A DNA stretch of 64,000 nucleotides from Microcella sp. (GCF_025808395.1 NZ_CP075524.1:1736001-1800000), one strand, 5' to 3'. Counted from the stretch's first letter, positions 16,578-25,842 are shown. Made by a program: numbers and translations. The notes: generated from the letters alone by a model not told the origin.

Positions 16578-17588
16578 CTAGTCCTGGTTCGAGAACGCGG
16601 CGTCGAACGACTGCTCGGGCAGATCCCAGAGCAGCGACCGCACGAACTGCACCGCCTCGGCGGCGCCGTGCAGCCTGCTCATGCCCGCGTCTTCCCACTC
16701 GATCGAGATGGGGCCGGCGTAGCCGATCGACTTCAATGCACGAAACGAGTCTTCCCACGGCACGTCGCCGTGGCCGGTCGAGACGAAGTCCCAACCGCGC
16801 TTCGGGTCGCCCCACGACAGGTGCGACCCCATGACGCCGGCGCGGCCGTACTGCGGCCGCACGCGCGTGTCTTTGCAGTCGACGTGGTAGATGCGGTCGG
16901 CGAAGTCGACGATGAAGCCCACCGGGTCGATGTTCTGCCACATCATGTGCGACGGGTCCCAGTTGAAGCCGAACGCCTCGCGGTGGTCGATCGCCTCGAG
17001 CGTGCGCACGCTCGTCCAGTAGTCGTAGGCGATCTCGCCGGGGTGCACTTCGTGGGCGAAGCGCACGCCCTCGCTGTCGAACACGTCGAGAATCGGGTTC
17101 CAGCGTCGAGCGAAGTCGTCATAGCCGCCGTCGATCACGCTCGCCGGCACGGGCGGGAACATCGCGACGTACGGCCAGATGCTCGATCCGGTGAAGCCCA
17201 CGACCGTGTCGACTCCGAGCCGCCGCGCCGCGCGCGCCGCGAACTGCAGCTCGGTGGCGGCGCGCTGCCGCACCCCCTCGGCGTCGCCGTCGCCCCACAC
17301 GCGGCTCGACAGAATCGCCTGGTGCCTGAAGTCGATCGGGTCGTCGCAGACCGCCTGCCCCGCCAGGTGGTGCGAGATGGCGTAGACCTTCAGGTTGTGC
17401 TTCTCGAGAATGTCGAGGCGGCCCTGCAGGTAGGCGTCGTCTTCGACTGCGCGCTGCACGTCGAGGTGCTCGCCCGAGGCTGCGATCTCGAGGCCGTCGT
17501 AGCCCCACTCGCTCGCGAGCTTCGCGACCTCTTCGAGCGTCAGGTCGGCCCACTGGCCGGTGAACAGGGTGACGGGGTGCGTGGCCAT
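16578..17588 (-). CDS. Sugar phosphate isomerase/epimerase (AP-endonuclease-2 TIM barrel)
   Basis: A 336-aa TIM-barrel protein of the xylose-isomerase-like superfamily. Metal-binding positions are visible in 'HEVHPGE', 'NWDPSHM', 'HVDCKD' and 'SIEWED'. Members isomerise, epimerise or eliminate keto-sugars or inosose. Start at 17588 with AGGAG upstream. It is the last gene of a four-gene operon with two Gfo/Idh/MocA dehydrogenases and another such TIM barrel, which suggests oxidation of a sugar or cyclitol followed by isomerisation or beta-elimination. The specific substrate is unknown. Confidence 0.88.
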   Translation of the reverse strand: MATHPVTLFTGQWADLTLEEVAKLASEWGYDGLEIAASGEHLDVQRAVEDDAYLQGRLDILEKHNLKVYAISHHLAGQAVCDDPIDFRHQAILSSRVWGDGDAEGVRQRAATELQFAARAARRLGVDTVVGFTGSSIWPYVAMFPPVPASVIDGGYDDFARRWNPILDVFDSEGVRFAHEVHPGEIAYDYWTSVRTLEAIDHREAFGFNWDPSHMMWQNIDPVGFIVDFADRIYHVDCKDTRVRPQYGRAGVMGSHLSWGDPKRGWDFVSTGHGDVPWEDSFRALKSIGYAGPISIEWEDAGMSRLHGAAEAVQFVRSLLWDLPEQSFDAAFSNQD

Positions 17589-17615
17589 GATGACTCCTTC
17601 GTCGAGGTGCGGGGT

Positions 17616-18698
17616 TTAGAGGTCGACCCAGCCGCCGGTGCGGGCCGAGGTGAGAACAGCGTCGGTGATGCGGGCGGCACGCACGCCGTCGGCGAAGACC
17701 GGCAGGCCGCCGGGCGCGACTCCGCGCACCGCCGCATAGGTGTCGGCGGCGAACGCCGTGAAGGCATCCTGGTAGCCGAGCGGATGCCCGGGCGGCAGCA
17801 CGGCGAGGCGCGCAGCATCGGCGTGCAGCTCGTCATTGTTGCGCAGGTGCGCGCGACTGCCCGTGCGCGAGCCGACCCAGAGCTCTTCGGGCCGCTCTTG
17901 CTCGAACCGCAACGACTCTGCCGCACCGTGCACTTCGAGCATGAGAGCGTTCTTGCGCCCGGGCGCCACTTGCGACACGAGCAGGCTGACGACGGCACCG
18001 CTCGACGTCTGGGCGAGCACGCCGACGAGGTCTTCGGTGCTGACCGGCCCCGTCGATGCCCGCTCGGCGAACACCGTGCTGGTCACCGCCTGCAGGCGGG
18101 CGAGTCGCTCGCCCGTGACGAACTCGAGCAGGTCGCAGACGTGCGACCCGATGTCGGCGAACGCACGCGACTCGCCGCCCGCGTCGGTCGAGACGCGCCA
18201 GTTGTCGTCGTCGGCCGCGAGCAGCCAGTCTTGCAGGTAGGCCCCCTGCACGCTGAACAGCCGCCCGACCTGCCCCGTCGCGATGCGCGCACGCGCCTCG
18301 CGCACCATGGGGTGAAAGCGGTAGACGAAGGGCACGGTCGCCACGACGCCCGCCGCCGTCGCCCGCTGCTCGAGGTCGACCGCGTCGTCGACGGTGGTCG
18401 CGAGCGGCTTCTCGGTGACGACGTGCTTGCCAGCGGCGATGGCACGCACGGTCAAGTCGTGGTGGGTGGCGTTCGGCGTGACGATGTGCACGACGTCGAC
18501 GCTCGCGTCGGCGAGCAGAGCATCCACGTCATCGAAGGCGCGGTCGGCGCCGATGCGCTCGGCGGCCGCGCGCGAGCGTTCGGCGGTCGAGCTCGTCACG
18601 CCGATGATGCGCGCGCCGGCAGCGCGGGCTGCTCGGCTGTGCACATCGGCCATGAATCCGCCGCCGATGAAGGCGACACCCAGGGTCGAATCGGTCAT
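17616..18698 (-). CDS. Gfo/Idh/MocA-family oxidoreductase
   Basis: A 360-aa NAD(P)-dependent sugar or inositol dehydrogenase. The N-terminal Rossmann fold has 'AFIGGGFMADVHSRAA'; the catalytic-type Lys is in 'TEKPLATT'; the C-terminal alpha/beta substrate domain follows, with 'DIGSHVCDLLEFV'. AGGAAG precedes the ATG. It is nine nt downstream of the second Gfo/Idh/MocA gene. It probably oxidises or reduces a ring hydroxyl; the exact carbon and sugar cannot be read. Confidence 0.9.
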   Translation of the reverse strand: MTDSTLGVAFIGGGFMADVHSRAARAAGARIIGVTSSTAERSRAAAERIGADRAFDDVDALLADASVDVVHIVTPNATHHDLTVRAIAAGKHVVTEKPLATTVDDAVDLEQRATAAGVVATVPFVYRFHPMVREARARIATGQVGRLFSVQGAYLQDWLLAADDDNWRVSTDAGGESRAFADIGSHVCDLLEFVTGERLARLQAVTSTVFAERASTGPVSTEDLVGVLAQTSSGAVVSLLVSQVAPGRKNALMLEVHGAAESLRFEQERPEELWVGSRTGSRAHLRNNDELHADAARLAVLPPGHPLGYQDAFTAFAADTYAAVRGVAPGGLPVFADGVRAARITDAVLTSARTGGWVDL

Positions 18699-18707
18699 GA
18701 TGGCTTC

Positions 18708-19820
18708 CTACAGCGTCTGCTCGGTCGGGTTCCAGGTCTCGGGCAGCGCGGGCGGTATCGGCACCGTACTGGTGATGTCGACGGCGGCGCCATCGGTCTC
18801 GGCCGACAGCTGCGTCGACACCATGATGTCGAGCACGTGGAAGGCGAATTCGCCCGAAGCCCGCTCGGGCCGCCCGGCGCGGATGGCGCGGGCCAGTTCG
18901 ACAACCCCGGCACCGCGCGAGAACGTCGAGCCGGTGGCGGGCACCACTTCGGCCTCAGACTCGTCGAACATGCCGTCGCGCCAGATGCGCAGCTCGCCGT
19001 CGAACATGTTCGGGTCGGGCAGGCTCAGGGTGCCTTCGGTTCCGGCGATCTCGACGACGCCCACGCGGGGTCGGCTCGACTGAAAGCTGAAGGTGCTCTG
19101 CGCGGTGGCGCCGCCTTCGAAGTCGATGAGCGCCGACACATGAGTGGGCACTTCGACGGCAAACGACTCGCCCTGGCGCGGCCCCGAGGCGATGATGCGG
19201 GATGCTCGCGCTTGCGACCCGCGGGCGGCGACCCGCGCCGCGGGGCCTAAAAGCTGCACGAGGGTCGAGAGGTAGTACGGGCCCATGTCGAACAGCGGCC
19301 CTGCACCGCGTGCATACAGAAAGTCGGGGTTGGGGTGCCAAGCCTCGGGGCCAGACACCTGGAAGGCCGTGAACGCCGTCAGCGGCGTGCCGATCGCGCC
19401 AGACTCGAGCAGCCGCCGGCCGGTCTGCACGCCCGCGCCGAGCACGGTGTCGGGGGCGCACGCCACGCGCAGGCCCACCCGATGCGCCTCATCGAGCAGG
19501 GCCTGCCCGCTCTCGAGGTCGAGCGCGAAGGGCTTCTCGCTCCAGACGTGCTTGCCGGCGGCCAGGGCGTCGAGCGCCACCGGCACGTGGGCGGCAGGAA
19601 TCGTCAGGTTGACGACGATCTCGATGTCGTCGCGCGCGAGTAGCTCGCTCACCGTGCCGCTCGAGGGCACACCGTAGGCGGCGGCCTGGGCTGCGGCCCG
19701 CGCCGGGTCGAGGTCGGCGACCATGAGCACGGCGAGGTCAGCGGCGGTGACGAGGTTCTCGAGGTACTGGTTGCTGATGACGCCTGCGCCGATGACGCCG
19801 ACGCCGACGGGGCCCGACAT
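18708..19820 (-). CDS. Gfo/Idh/MocA-family oxidoreductase
   Basis: A 370-aa enzyme. The NAD-binding motif is 'GVIGAGVISNQYLEN', the conserved Lys is in 'SEKPFALD', and the substrate domain contains 'FDMGPYYLSTLVQLLGP'. The ATG at 19820 overlaps the upstream stop (TGATG); a GTG one codon earlier is equally possible. The C-terminal half resembles dehydrogenases acting on glycosides or disaccharides more than inositol dehydrogenase, but this is a weak impression. It forms an operon with the neighbouring isomerases. Confidence 0.9.
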   Translation of the reverse strand: MSGPVGVGVIGAGVISNQYLENLVTAADLAVLMVADLDPARAAAQAAAYGVPSSGTVSELLARDDIEIVVNLTIPAAHVPVALDALAAGKHVWSEKPFALDLESGQALLDEAHRVGLRVACAPDTVLGAGVQTGRRLLESGAIGTPLTAFTAFQVSGPEAWHPNPDFLYARGAGPLFDMGPYYLSTLVQLLGPAARVAARGSQARASRIIASGPRQGESFAVEVPTHVSALIDFEGGATAQSTFSFQSSRPRVGVVEIAGTEGTLSLPDPNMFDGELRIWRDGMFDESEAEVVPATGSTFSRGAGVVELARAIRAGRPERASGEFAFHVLDIMVSTQLSAETDGAAVDITSTVPIPPALPETWNPTEQTL

Positions 19821-20563
19821 CACTGCACTCCGAGGGTGCGCACGTAGGCGACGCTCGCGGCGATGCCGTCGAAGATGTCGCCGGCGTATGCGTCGAATTC
19901 GATCACGGGGCGAGCCGTCGGTGCCGCAGCGAGCACCTCGGCGATGGCCATGACTCCCTGACCGGCCGGTTGCTGGGCGCTCGTCTCCATCGTGGCGGGG
20001 CCGTCTTTGACGTGGATGGCGACGACGCGCTCACCGAGTCGACTGAGCAGCGCCACGGGGTCGACGCCCCCGACCGCGCTCCAGTAGGTGTCGACCTCGA
20101 GCACGACCTCGTCGCCGACGAGGTCGGCGAACACTTCGAGCGCCGGCGTGCCGTCGATGCGCTGCTCGAGCTCCCACCAGTGATTGTGGTAGCCGACGCG
20201 TAGACCGTGGTCGGCGGCGGCGCGGGCCACGTCGGTGAGTGCGCGAGCGGTCTCGGCGATCGCCTCGCGGGTGCTCCAGGCCTCGTCGCGCACGTAGGGG
20301 TCGATGAGCGTCTCGACTCCGAGCCGCTTCGCCGCCGCGAAGGCCTCGTCGTGGCGGCCATCGAGCAGGCTGACGTGGCTCGTGGGTGCCGTGAGCGAGG
20401 CAGCGCGCAGGGCCGGCTCGAGGCTGTCGACGGCGTCGGTGAGCCCGAACGGCTCGACGGCGGTGAACCCGATCTCAGCCAATCGCGCGAGCGTCGCTTC
20501 GGGGTCGGCCGCGAGTGCGTCGCGCACGGTGTACAACTGCACAGAGACAGGGGGACGGGTCAC
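19820..20563 (-). CDS. Sugar phosphate isomerase/epimerase (IolE/hydroxypyruvate-isomerase-like TIM barrel)
   Basis: A 247-aa TIM-barrel protein and first gene of the four-gene operon. Likely metal ligands and base: 'GYHNHWWE', 'LEVDTYW', 'IHVKDGP' and 'VIEFD'. AGGAG lies upstream of the GTG start. Its small size fits the IolE/ThuB-like class. The next gene overlaps its stop. Confidence 0.88.
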   Translation of the reverse strand: MTRPPVSVQLYTVRDALAADPEATLARLAEIGFTAVEPFGLTDAVDSLEPALRAASLTAPTSHVSLLDGRHDEAFAAAKRLGVETLIDPYVRDEAWSTREAIAETARALTDVARAAADHGLRVGYHNHWWELEQRIDGTPALEVFADLVGDEVVLEVDTYWSAVGGVDPVALLSRLGERVVAIHVKDGPATMETSAQQPAGQGVMAIAEVLAAAPTARPVIEFDAYAGDIFDGIAASVAYVRTLGVQ

Positions 20564-20643
20564 AGCAGTGCTCCTCAGAGGTGGTCGATGGTGGCCTGCA
20601 CCACTCTAGGCGCGGTCGGTGCGCCCTTCAACATAGGTATGAT

Positions 20644-21324
20644 CTATTCGCTCCTGGCGCCCCGTTGCCCGACGCTCGTGCGCGAGAGGCGAATGACGCC
20701 TGCCCCCGTCAACCCGATGACGGCAGCGATCAGAATGACGTAGAACGCCACAGACAAGTAGCCGTTGGCCGAGAGATCGGGGTTCAAGAACGGGTAGGGG
20801 TACCACGCGCCACCCGTGACCGAATCGAACGTCAACGGCCCCCGCACGAGCGTGTAGACGGCCCACACCATGGGGAAGGCGATGATCGTGCCGATGTGCT
20901 TCCACTCGAGGCGGTGCCGCCCGGGGGCGAAGATCCAGTCGGCGAGCACATAGAGCGGCCCCCACAGATGCAAGATCTCATTCGACCACTCGAGGGTCGC
21001 CCCCTGCGGCAGCTCGATGCCGCGCAGCAGCAGGTTGTAGACGATGCCCGTCGTGACCATGAACGTCGTGACGACGGCTCGCAGCACCGAGAACCACATC
21101 GGACTCTGCTTCATGAGCGTGAGCCCCACGGCCATCACGAGCACCACGGTCGCGGCGACGTTCGACTCGATCGTGAAGAAACTGAAGAAGTTCGTCAACC
21201 TGAAGCCTATGTCGGTGAGCCCCTGCGACTGCCAGAAGGCGAGCGAGGTGACGATCTGACCGACGACGGCCGCGCCGATGGCGAGGACGGCCACGATGCG
21301 CAGCACCACGAACACAGCAGTCAT
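20644..21324 (-). CDS. Pr6Pr-family integral membrane protein
   Basis: A 226-aa protein with about six hydrophobic segments, e.g. 'VFVVLRIVAVLAIGAAVVGQ' and 'VAATVVLVMAVGLTL'. The conserved region 'FFSFFTIESNVAA' and 'LHLWGPLYVLADW' matches the Pr6Pr (FAR-17a/AIG1-like) family of actinobacteria. The ATG at 21324 is preferred because an AAAGG site lies upstream; the longer frame is not supported. No function is established for bacterial members. It is divergent from the oxidoreductase gene at 21457. Confidence 0.85.
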   Translation of the reverse strand: MTAVFVVLRIVAVLAIGAAVVGQIVTSLAFWQSQGLTDIGFRLTNFFSFFTIESNVAATVVLVMAVGLTLMKQSPMWFSVLRAVVTTFMVTTGIVYNLLLRGIELPQGATLEWSNEILHLWGPLYVLADWIFAPGRHRLEWKHIGTIIAFPMVWAVYTLVRGPLTFDSVTGGAWYPYPFLNPDLSANGYLSVAFYVILIAAVIGLTGAGVIRLSRTSVGQRGARSE

Positions 21325-21456
21325 GAGTCGGCCTTTCAGCGATGAGGGCGGTGAGAGCAATGCTATTGCTCCCACCTCTTCTCGCCACCGTGACGCCGCG
21401 TTAACACGATCGACCATCGCGTCGTGTTCACTAGACGCAGCAGGGAGGAGCCCGCG

Positions 21457-22422
21457 ATGACGACGATGCGCGCGATGGTGGCAACAGGGGCCGGGGGGCC
21501 CGAAGTGATCGAATCGGCCGACTGGCCGCGTCCGGTTCGGGCGGGAGCCGAAGCACTCGTGCGCGTGCTCGCCTCGAGCATGAACCCGATCGATGCGAAG
21601 ACTCGGGCGGGGCGGGGGGCCGCGGCGGCCATCCGGTCATACCCGGTCGTGCTCGGGCACGATCTGGCCGGCATCATCGAAGAAGCGCCGTACGAGGCGC
21701 ACGCGCTGCAGCCCGGTCGAGCCGTCTACGGCATGACGCTCGTGCCGCGCTACGACGGCACGCACGCCGAGTTCGCCTCAGTGCCCGAGATGTTTCTCGC
21801 GCCCAAGCCTGCGAGCCTGAGCTTCACCGAAGCCGCCTGCGTGCCGCTCGCCGCCCTCACCGCCTGGGGCATGGTGGTCGACGTCGCCCGCGCCCACGAG
21901 GGCCAGCGCATGCTCATCCATGCTGGGGCCGGCGGGGTCGGCCACTTCGCGGTGCAGCTCGCCGCCTACTTCGGGGCGACCGTCACGGCGACGTGCTCGA
22001 CCCGCAACGTCTCGTTCGTGCGCGAGCTCGGCGCCGCGCGCGTCATCGACTACACCGCCACACGGTTCGACGACGAGGTGAGCGACCACGATGTCGTGAT
22101 CGACCTCATCGGCAATGTGCACGACGACACCGCCACACGGTCGCTGCGCACCCTGCGCCCCGGCGGGCTCATCGTCAACGCCCCGACCGGCAGTTGGCCG
22201 ACCATGCACGACGAAGCCGCCGCCGCCGGAGTGCGCGCCACCTCGTACAAGCTCTCGCCGAGCGGCGCGACACTGGCCGTGCTCACGCGCATGATCGACG
22301 CTGGCGACCTGCGCGTGCACGTCGACCGGGTGTTTGCGCTCGACCAGGTCGCCGACGCCCACCGGTTCATCGACGAGGGCCGCACGCGCGGCAAGATCGC
22401 CATCGAGGTCGCCCGCGAGTAG
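21457..22422 (+). CDS. Zinc-type alcohol dehydrogenase-like / quinone oxidoreductase (MDR family)
   Basis: A 321-aa NADP-dependent oxidoreductase. N-terminal GroES-like part ('RVLASSMNPIDAKTRAGRG', 'VLGHDLAGII'), then a Rossmann domain ('IHAGAGGVGHFAVQLA'). The catalytic zinc ligands of true alcohol dehydrogenases are absent, so it resembles quinone reductases. GGGAGGAG lies 6 nt before the ATG at 21457, which decides the start over an upstream in-frame codon. Stand-alone gene; natural substrate unknown. Confidence 0.9.
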   Translation: MTTMRAMVATGAGGPEVIESADWPRPVRAGAEALVRVLASSMNPIDAKTRAGRGAAAAIRSYPVVLGHDLAGIIEEAPYEAHALQPGRAVYGMTLVPRYDGTHAEFASVPEMFLAPKPASLSFTEAACVPLAALTAWGMVVDVARAHEGQRMLIHAGAGGVGHFAVQLAAYFGATVTATCSTRNVSFVRELGAARVIDYTATRFDDEVSDHDVVIDLIGNVHDDTATRSLRTLRPGGLIVNAPTGSWPTMHDEAAAAGVRATSYKLSPSGATLAVLTRMIDAGDLRVHVDRVFALDQVADAHRFIDEGRTRGKIAIEVARE

Positions 22423-22428
22423 CGCCGC

Positions 22429-23001
22429 TCACTCGAGCAGGCGCTCGCGCACGAAGTCGTCCTCGATGACCTCGCCGACGAGAAAGCCCTTGCGGCCGAC
22501 GACGTCGAAACCCGCCTTCTCGTAGAACCGGTTGGCCCGTGCATTGTGGATGTTCACGCCGAGCCACACGCTCACCGCACCCTGCACGGCCGCAGACTGC
22601 AGCGCGTGCTCGACGAGCGCCGAGGCGACACCGCCGCCGTGCTGAGCCGGATGCACGTAGAGCTTGCTCAGCTCAGCCGTGGGGCGGCCCTGCACGGCGC
22701 GGGCGACGTCGGGGTCGCTCGGCTCGCCGTGCACGAGCATCGCGTAGCCGATGAGGCTCGTGGGCTCGGTGCCGCCCGGGCTCGACTCGGCTCGTCGCTC
22801 GGCGACGAGCACGAGGCGCTGCGGGTCGGCGAGGTACGACCCGAAGGCTGCGCGGCTCAAGTGCTGCTCGATGAACGCGGCCTTCGCCGACTCGGTCGTC
22901 GACGGCGGGCACGCGAGCGGAAACGTCAGCGCAGCGAGGGCGTGCAGCACCCCGGCCTCACCCTGCGCGGCAGGCCGCACCGCGAACGTCTCGTCGAGCA
23001 T
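22429..23001 (-). CDS. GNAT-family N-acetyltransferase
   Basis: A 190-aa acetyl-CoA-dependent acetyltransferase. Motif A is 'LSKLYVHPAQHGGGVASAL', with the QxxGxA-type pyrophosphate loop, followed by 'RANRFYEKAGFDVVG'. It could acetylate a small molecule or a protein N-terminus; nothing in the context fixes the substrate. CAGAAT lies 6 nt before the ATG, compatible with a leaderless transcript. It converges with the oxidoreductase gene, 6 nt apart. Confidence 0.88.
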   Translation of the reverse strand: MLDETFAVRPAAQGEAGVLHALAALTFPLACPPSTTESAKAAFIEQHLSRAAFGSYLADPQRLVLVAERRAESSPGGTEPTSLIGYAMLVHGEPSDPDVARAVQGRPTAELSKLYVHPAQHGGGVASALVEHALQSAAVQGAVSVWLGVNIHNARANRFYEKAGFDVVGRKGFLVGEVIEDDFVRERLLE

Positions 23002-23034
23002 CCCCCCATTCTGCCCTCATCACACAACGCAGAA

Positions 23035-23054
23035 GGCCCCGCCGAAGCGGGGCC
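23035..23054 (-). terminator. Rho-independent-like terminator of rplKA
   Basis: A perfect 8-bp stem, GGCCCCGC and its complement, with tetraloop CGAA (UUCG in the minus-strand RNA), followed by a T-rich stretch in the direction of transcription. It lies 21 nt after the rplA stop. Confidence 0.75.
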
Positions 23055-23075
23055 CTCCACGGTGAAACCCGTGAA

Positions 23076-23765
23076 CTAGATGACGTTGACGTCGAGCGGA
23101 ATGCCGGGGCCGAACGTCGTCGACACCGAACCCTTCTGCAGGTAGCGACCCTTCGAGCTCGACGGCTTGAGCCGCATGACCTCGTCAAGCGCCGCCTTGA
23201 GGTTCTCGCTCAGCTGCTCTTGCGTGAACGCCGTCTTGCCGACGATGAAGTGCACGTTGGCGTGCTTGTCGACGCGAAACTCGATCTTGCCGCCCTTGAT
23301 GTCGGTGACAGCCTTGGCGACGTCGGGGGTGACGGTGCCGGTCTTCGGGTTGGGCATGAGGCCGCGGGGGCCCAGCACCTTGCCGAGTCGCCCGACCTGG
23401 CCCATGAGCTCGGGGGTCGAGACTGCCGAGTCGAACGCGGTGTAGCCGCCCGCGACCTTCTCGATGAGTTCGGCGCCGCCGACCTCGTCGGCTCCGGCGG
23501 CGATCGCTGCCTCGGCCGCGGGGCCGGTCGCGAACACGATGACGCGGGCAGTCTTGCCCGTGCCGTGCGGCAGGTTGACGGTGCCGCGCACCATCTGGTC
23601 TGCCTTGCGGGGGTCGACGCCGAGCTTCAGCGCGACCTCGACGGTCGAATTGGTGTTCTTCGAGCCGGTCTCTTTCGCCACCGCCACCGCCTCGTCGGGG
23701 GTGTAGTACTTGCCGGGCTCGATCTTCTCGGCCGCGGCCCGGTAGGCCTTCGACTTCTGTGCCAT
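23076..23765 (-). CDS. rplA: 50S ribosomal protein L1
   Basis: A 229-aa protein of the L1 stalk, which guides deacylated tRNA out of the ribosome and represses its own mRNA in many bacteria. Start '[15 protein letters not shown]' with AGGAGA seven nt upstream; a longer in-frame version is not supported. The signature region '[20 protein letters not shown]' is intact. It lies 175 nt downstream of rplK, with a strong hairpin between them. Confidence 0.98.
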   Translation of the reverse strand: MAQKSKAYRAAAEKIEPGKYYTPDEAVAVAKETGSKNTNSTVEVALKLGVDPRKADQMVRGTVNLPHGTGKTARVIVFATGPAAEAAIAAGADEVGGAELIEKVAGGYTAFDSAVSTPELMGQVGRLGKVLGPRGLMPNPKTGTVTPDVAKAVTDIKGGKIEFRVDKHANVHFIVGKTAFTQEQLSENLKAALDEVMRLKPSSSKGRYLQKGSVSTTFGPGIPLDVNVI

Positions 23766-23914
23766 GTTGTGTCTCCTAGTAGTGAGTTCGCGGTTGACGA
23801 GCCTGGCTGGCTCTCCCGCTGTGTGTGTGTTCTGTTGTTGGGCGCCCAGTGAGCGGGCGCAGTCGCGCTCGATGTCGACGCCCACGACCCGTGGTGACGA
23901 GTTGCTGTCACGCC

Positions 23915-23955
23915 ATCACTGGTCGAATAGCGACATGTCGCTATTCGACAGTGAT
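23915..23955 (-). other. Long hairpin spanning the end of rplK and the rplK-rplA gap
   Basis: An inverted repeat with about 18 paired bases per arm, one bulged base and a CATG loop. The inner 28 bp (23922-23949) are a perfect palindrome. One arm is formed by the last codons and stop of rplK (ATC ACT GTC GAA TAG), the other by the intergenic DNA. No T run follows. It may be an L1-responsive element, an RNA-processing site or a partial terminator. Confidence 0.8.
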
Positions 23956-24369
23956 GCCCATGCTCCGCGCCGTGCCCGCGATGATCTTCTCGGCCGCCTC
24001 GATGTCGTTGGCGTTGAGGTCGACCTGCTTGGCCTCGGCGATGCTGCGCACCTGCTCTTTGGTGAGCTTGGCGACCTTGACGGTGTGCGGGGTCGACGAC
24101 CCCTTCTGCACTCCGGCAGCCTTCTTGATGAGCTCGGCGGCGGGCGGAGTCTTCAAGATGAACGTGAACGAACGGTCTTCGTACACGGTGATCTCGACCG
24201 GAATGACGTTGCCGCGCTGCGACTCGGTCGCGGCGTTGTACGCCTTGCAGAACTCCATGATGTTGACGCCGTGCTGACCGAGCGCCGGCCCGATGGGCGG
24301 GGCAGGGTTGGCGGCGCCGGCCTGAATCTGCAGCTTGATCAGACCCGTGACCTTCTTCTTCGGTGCCAT
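23941..24369 (-). CDS. rplK: 50S ribosomal protein L11
   Basis: A 142-aa protein of the GTPase-associated centre and target of thiopeptide antibiotics. Typical segments: '[20 protein letters not shown]', '[15 protein letters not shown]' and '[11 protein letters not shown]' at the C-terminus. Length is normal. It sits between nusG and rplA in the standard order; its last codons form one arm of the hairpin at 23915-23955. Confidence 0.98.
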   Translation of the reverse strand: MAPKKKVTGLIKLQIQAGAANPAPPIGPALGQHGVNIMEFCKAYNAATESQRGNVIPVEITVYEDRSFTFILKTPPAAELIKKAAGVQKGSSTPHTVKVAKLTKEQVRSIAEAKQVDLNANDIEAAEKIIAGTARSMGITVE

Positions 24370-24390
24370 ATTCTTCTTCTTTCGTGTCGA

Positions 24391-24412
24391 GCAGCATCCA
24401 GGTGGATGCTGC
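24391..24412 (-). other. Small perfect hairpin between nusG and rplK
   Basis: GCAGCATCCA, GG, TGGATGCTGC: a perfect 10-bp inverted repeat in the 87-nt gap, 22 nt upstream of the rplK start. It could modulate rplK translation or mRNA processing. Confidence 0.55.
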
Positions 24413-24456
24413 GCTCCCGCCTGCGTGCCCTGTGCACGCCGCGGTGATCTCTGGTG

Positions 24457-25395
24457 TTACAGCTTGGTGACCTGGTCGAAGCTGAGCTCGACCGGGGTCT
24501 CGCGCTCGAAGAGCGAGACGAGCACGATGAGCTTGCCGCTCTCGGGCTTGATTTCGTTGATCGTTCCGGGCAGGCCGGCGAACGAGCCCTCTTTGATGGT
24601 GATGGTCTCGCCGACCTCGAAGTCGATCTCGGCCGGAATGACGCGAGCGGTGAGCCCGCTGCCCTTCGCGGCGCCCGCCTTGGCCGGAGCCTCGGCGATC
24701 TGCACGGTCGACTTCAGCATCTGAAACGCCTCGTCGAACCGCAGCGGGGTCGGGTTGTGGGCGTTGCCCACGAAGCCCGTCACTCCGGGAGTGTGGCGCA
24801 CGACCGACCAGCTGTCTTCGTTGAGGTCCATGCGCACGAGCACGTAGCTCGGAATCCGCACGCGGGTGACGAGCTTGCGCTGCCCGTTCTTGATCTCGAC
24901 GACGTCTTCCATCGGAACCTGCACCTCGAAGATGCTGTCTTCCATGTTCATCGAGACCTTGCGGTTCTCGATGTTCTGCTTGACGCGCTTCTCGAAGCCG
25001 GCGTACGAGTGCACGACGTACCACTTGCCGGCCTTCATGCGCAGTTCGAGCTTGAACTCTTCGTAGGGGTCGACGTCGACCTCTGCCTCGTCGTCGTCGC
25101 CCGACTCGTCGTGCGTCGCCTCGGCGGCGGCCTCGGCCTCGTCGGCAGAGTCGATGTCGAGGGCGTCGTCGACGACGGCGTCGGCCTCAGGGTCGACGGC
25201 CGCTTCGAGCGCGTCGAGCAGGCCTTCGAGGTCGGGCTCGGCGTTCTCGTCGACGACGTGCATCGCGCGGTGCTCGGCAGCGTCTGCCGAGTGCAGTTCG
25301 GCGTCGAGCACGTTGCCCTCTTGCGCCTCGTCTTCTTCAGACGACTGCTCTGCGGCAGTCGCGAGGTCGAGGTCGCTGGGCAGCTTCTCAGTCAC
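24457..25395 (-). CDS. nusG: Transcription termination/antitermination factor NusG with acidic N-terminal extension
   Basis: A 312-aa protein. Residues about 1-125 are a very acidic Asp/Glu/Ala-rich extension. The conserved NGN domain follows ('[20 protein letters not shown]', '[13 protein letters not shown]'), then a C-terminal KOW domain ('[19 protein letters not shown]'). It binds RNA polymerase and couples it to Rho or the ribosome. Extensions of this type are known in actinobacteria; enteric NusG lacks one. Order secE-nusG-rplK-rplA is canonical. Confidence 0.97.
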   Translation of the reverse strand: MTEKLPSDLDLATAAEQSSEEDEAQEGNVLDAELHSADAAEHRAMHVVDENAEPDLEGLLDALEAAVDPEADAVVDDALDIDSADEAEAAAEATHDESGDDDEAEVDVDPYEEFKLELRMKAGKWYVVHSYAGFEKRVKQNIENRKVSMNMEDSIFEVQVPMEDVVEIKNGQRKLVTRVRIPSYVLVRMDLNEDSWSVVRHTPGVTGFVGNAHNPTPLRFDEAFQMLKSTVQIAEAPAKAGAAKGSGLTARVIPAEIDFEVGETITIKEGSFAGLPGTINEIKPESGKLIVLVSLFERETPVELSFDQVTKL

Positions 25396-25442
25396 TATCT
25401 CTCTTTTCGTTGCAATGCGGGGCGTGAGGTTCGGTGTGCGGC

Positions 25443-25730
25443 CTACTGGCCGAGCAACGCCGACCCGTCGCCGAAGACGAACGACACGACCCAGCCGAAC
25501 ACGATGTCGAGGCCCGAGACGATCGCCATCATGATGATCACGAAGACCAGCACGACGAGCGAGTAGGTGATGAGCTCGCGCCGGGTGGGGGTGACCACCT
25601 TGCTGAGCTCGTTGAGCACCTGGCGAATGAACAGGGCGAAACGACCGAAGGGTCCGCGCTTCTCGGCGCGATCACGCTTCGCCTTGGCGACGACGTCTTC
25701 GCCGCCCTGGTCGTCGATCACACTGCTCAC
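25443..25730 (-). CDS. secE: Preprotein translocase subunit SecE
   Basis: A 95-aa membrane subunit of SecYEG. A soluble N-terminus (about 1-30) is followed by the conserved amphipathic helix '[20 protein letters not shown]' and one membrane helix ('[17 protein letters not shown]'). The GTG at 25730 is chosen because the longer in-frame version would run through the tRNA-Trp gene. It is 47 nt upstream of nusG. Confidence 0.95.
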   Translation of the reverse strand: MSSVIDDQGGEDVVAKAKRDRAEKRGPFGRFALFIRQVLNELSKVVTPTRRELITYSLVVLVFVIIMMAIVSGLDIVFGWVVSFVFGDGSALLGQ

Positions 25731-25842
25731 GTGTTGCTCTACCTTCGTCGCTCGCACTGGGTGGTTCGGGTGGGTGGTGCACACCGCCGTTCTCGGCGCT
25801 CGCTCTCGAACTGCGAGAGTGAGCGCCGAGCCAGCGACTGTG

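Noticed and set aside
15435..19250. A 1271-codon open frame on the plus strand across the response regulator and oxidoreductase genes
   Set aside because: Antisense shadow of four real genes; composition is unlike any protein family.
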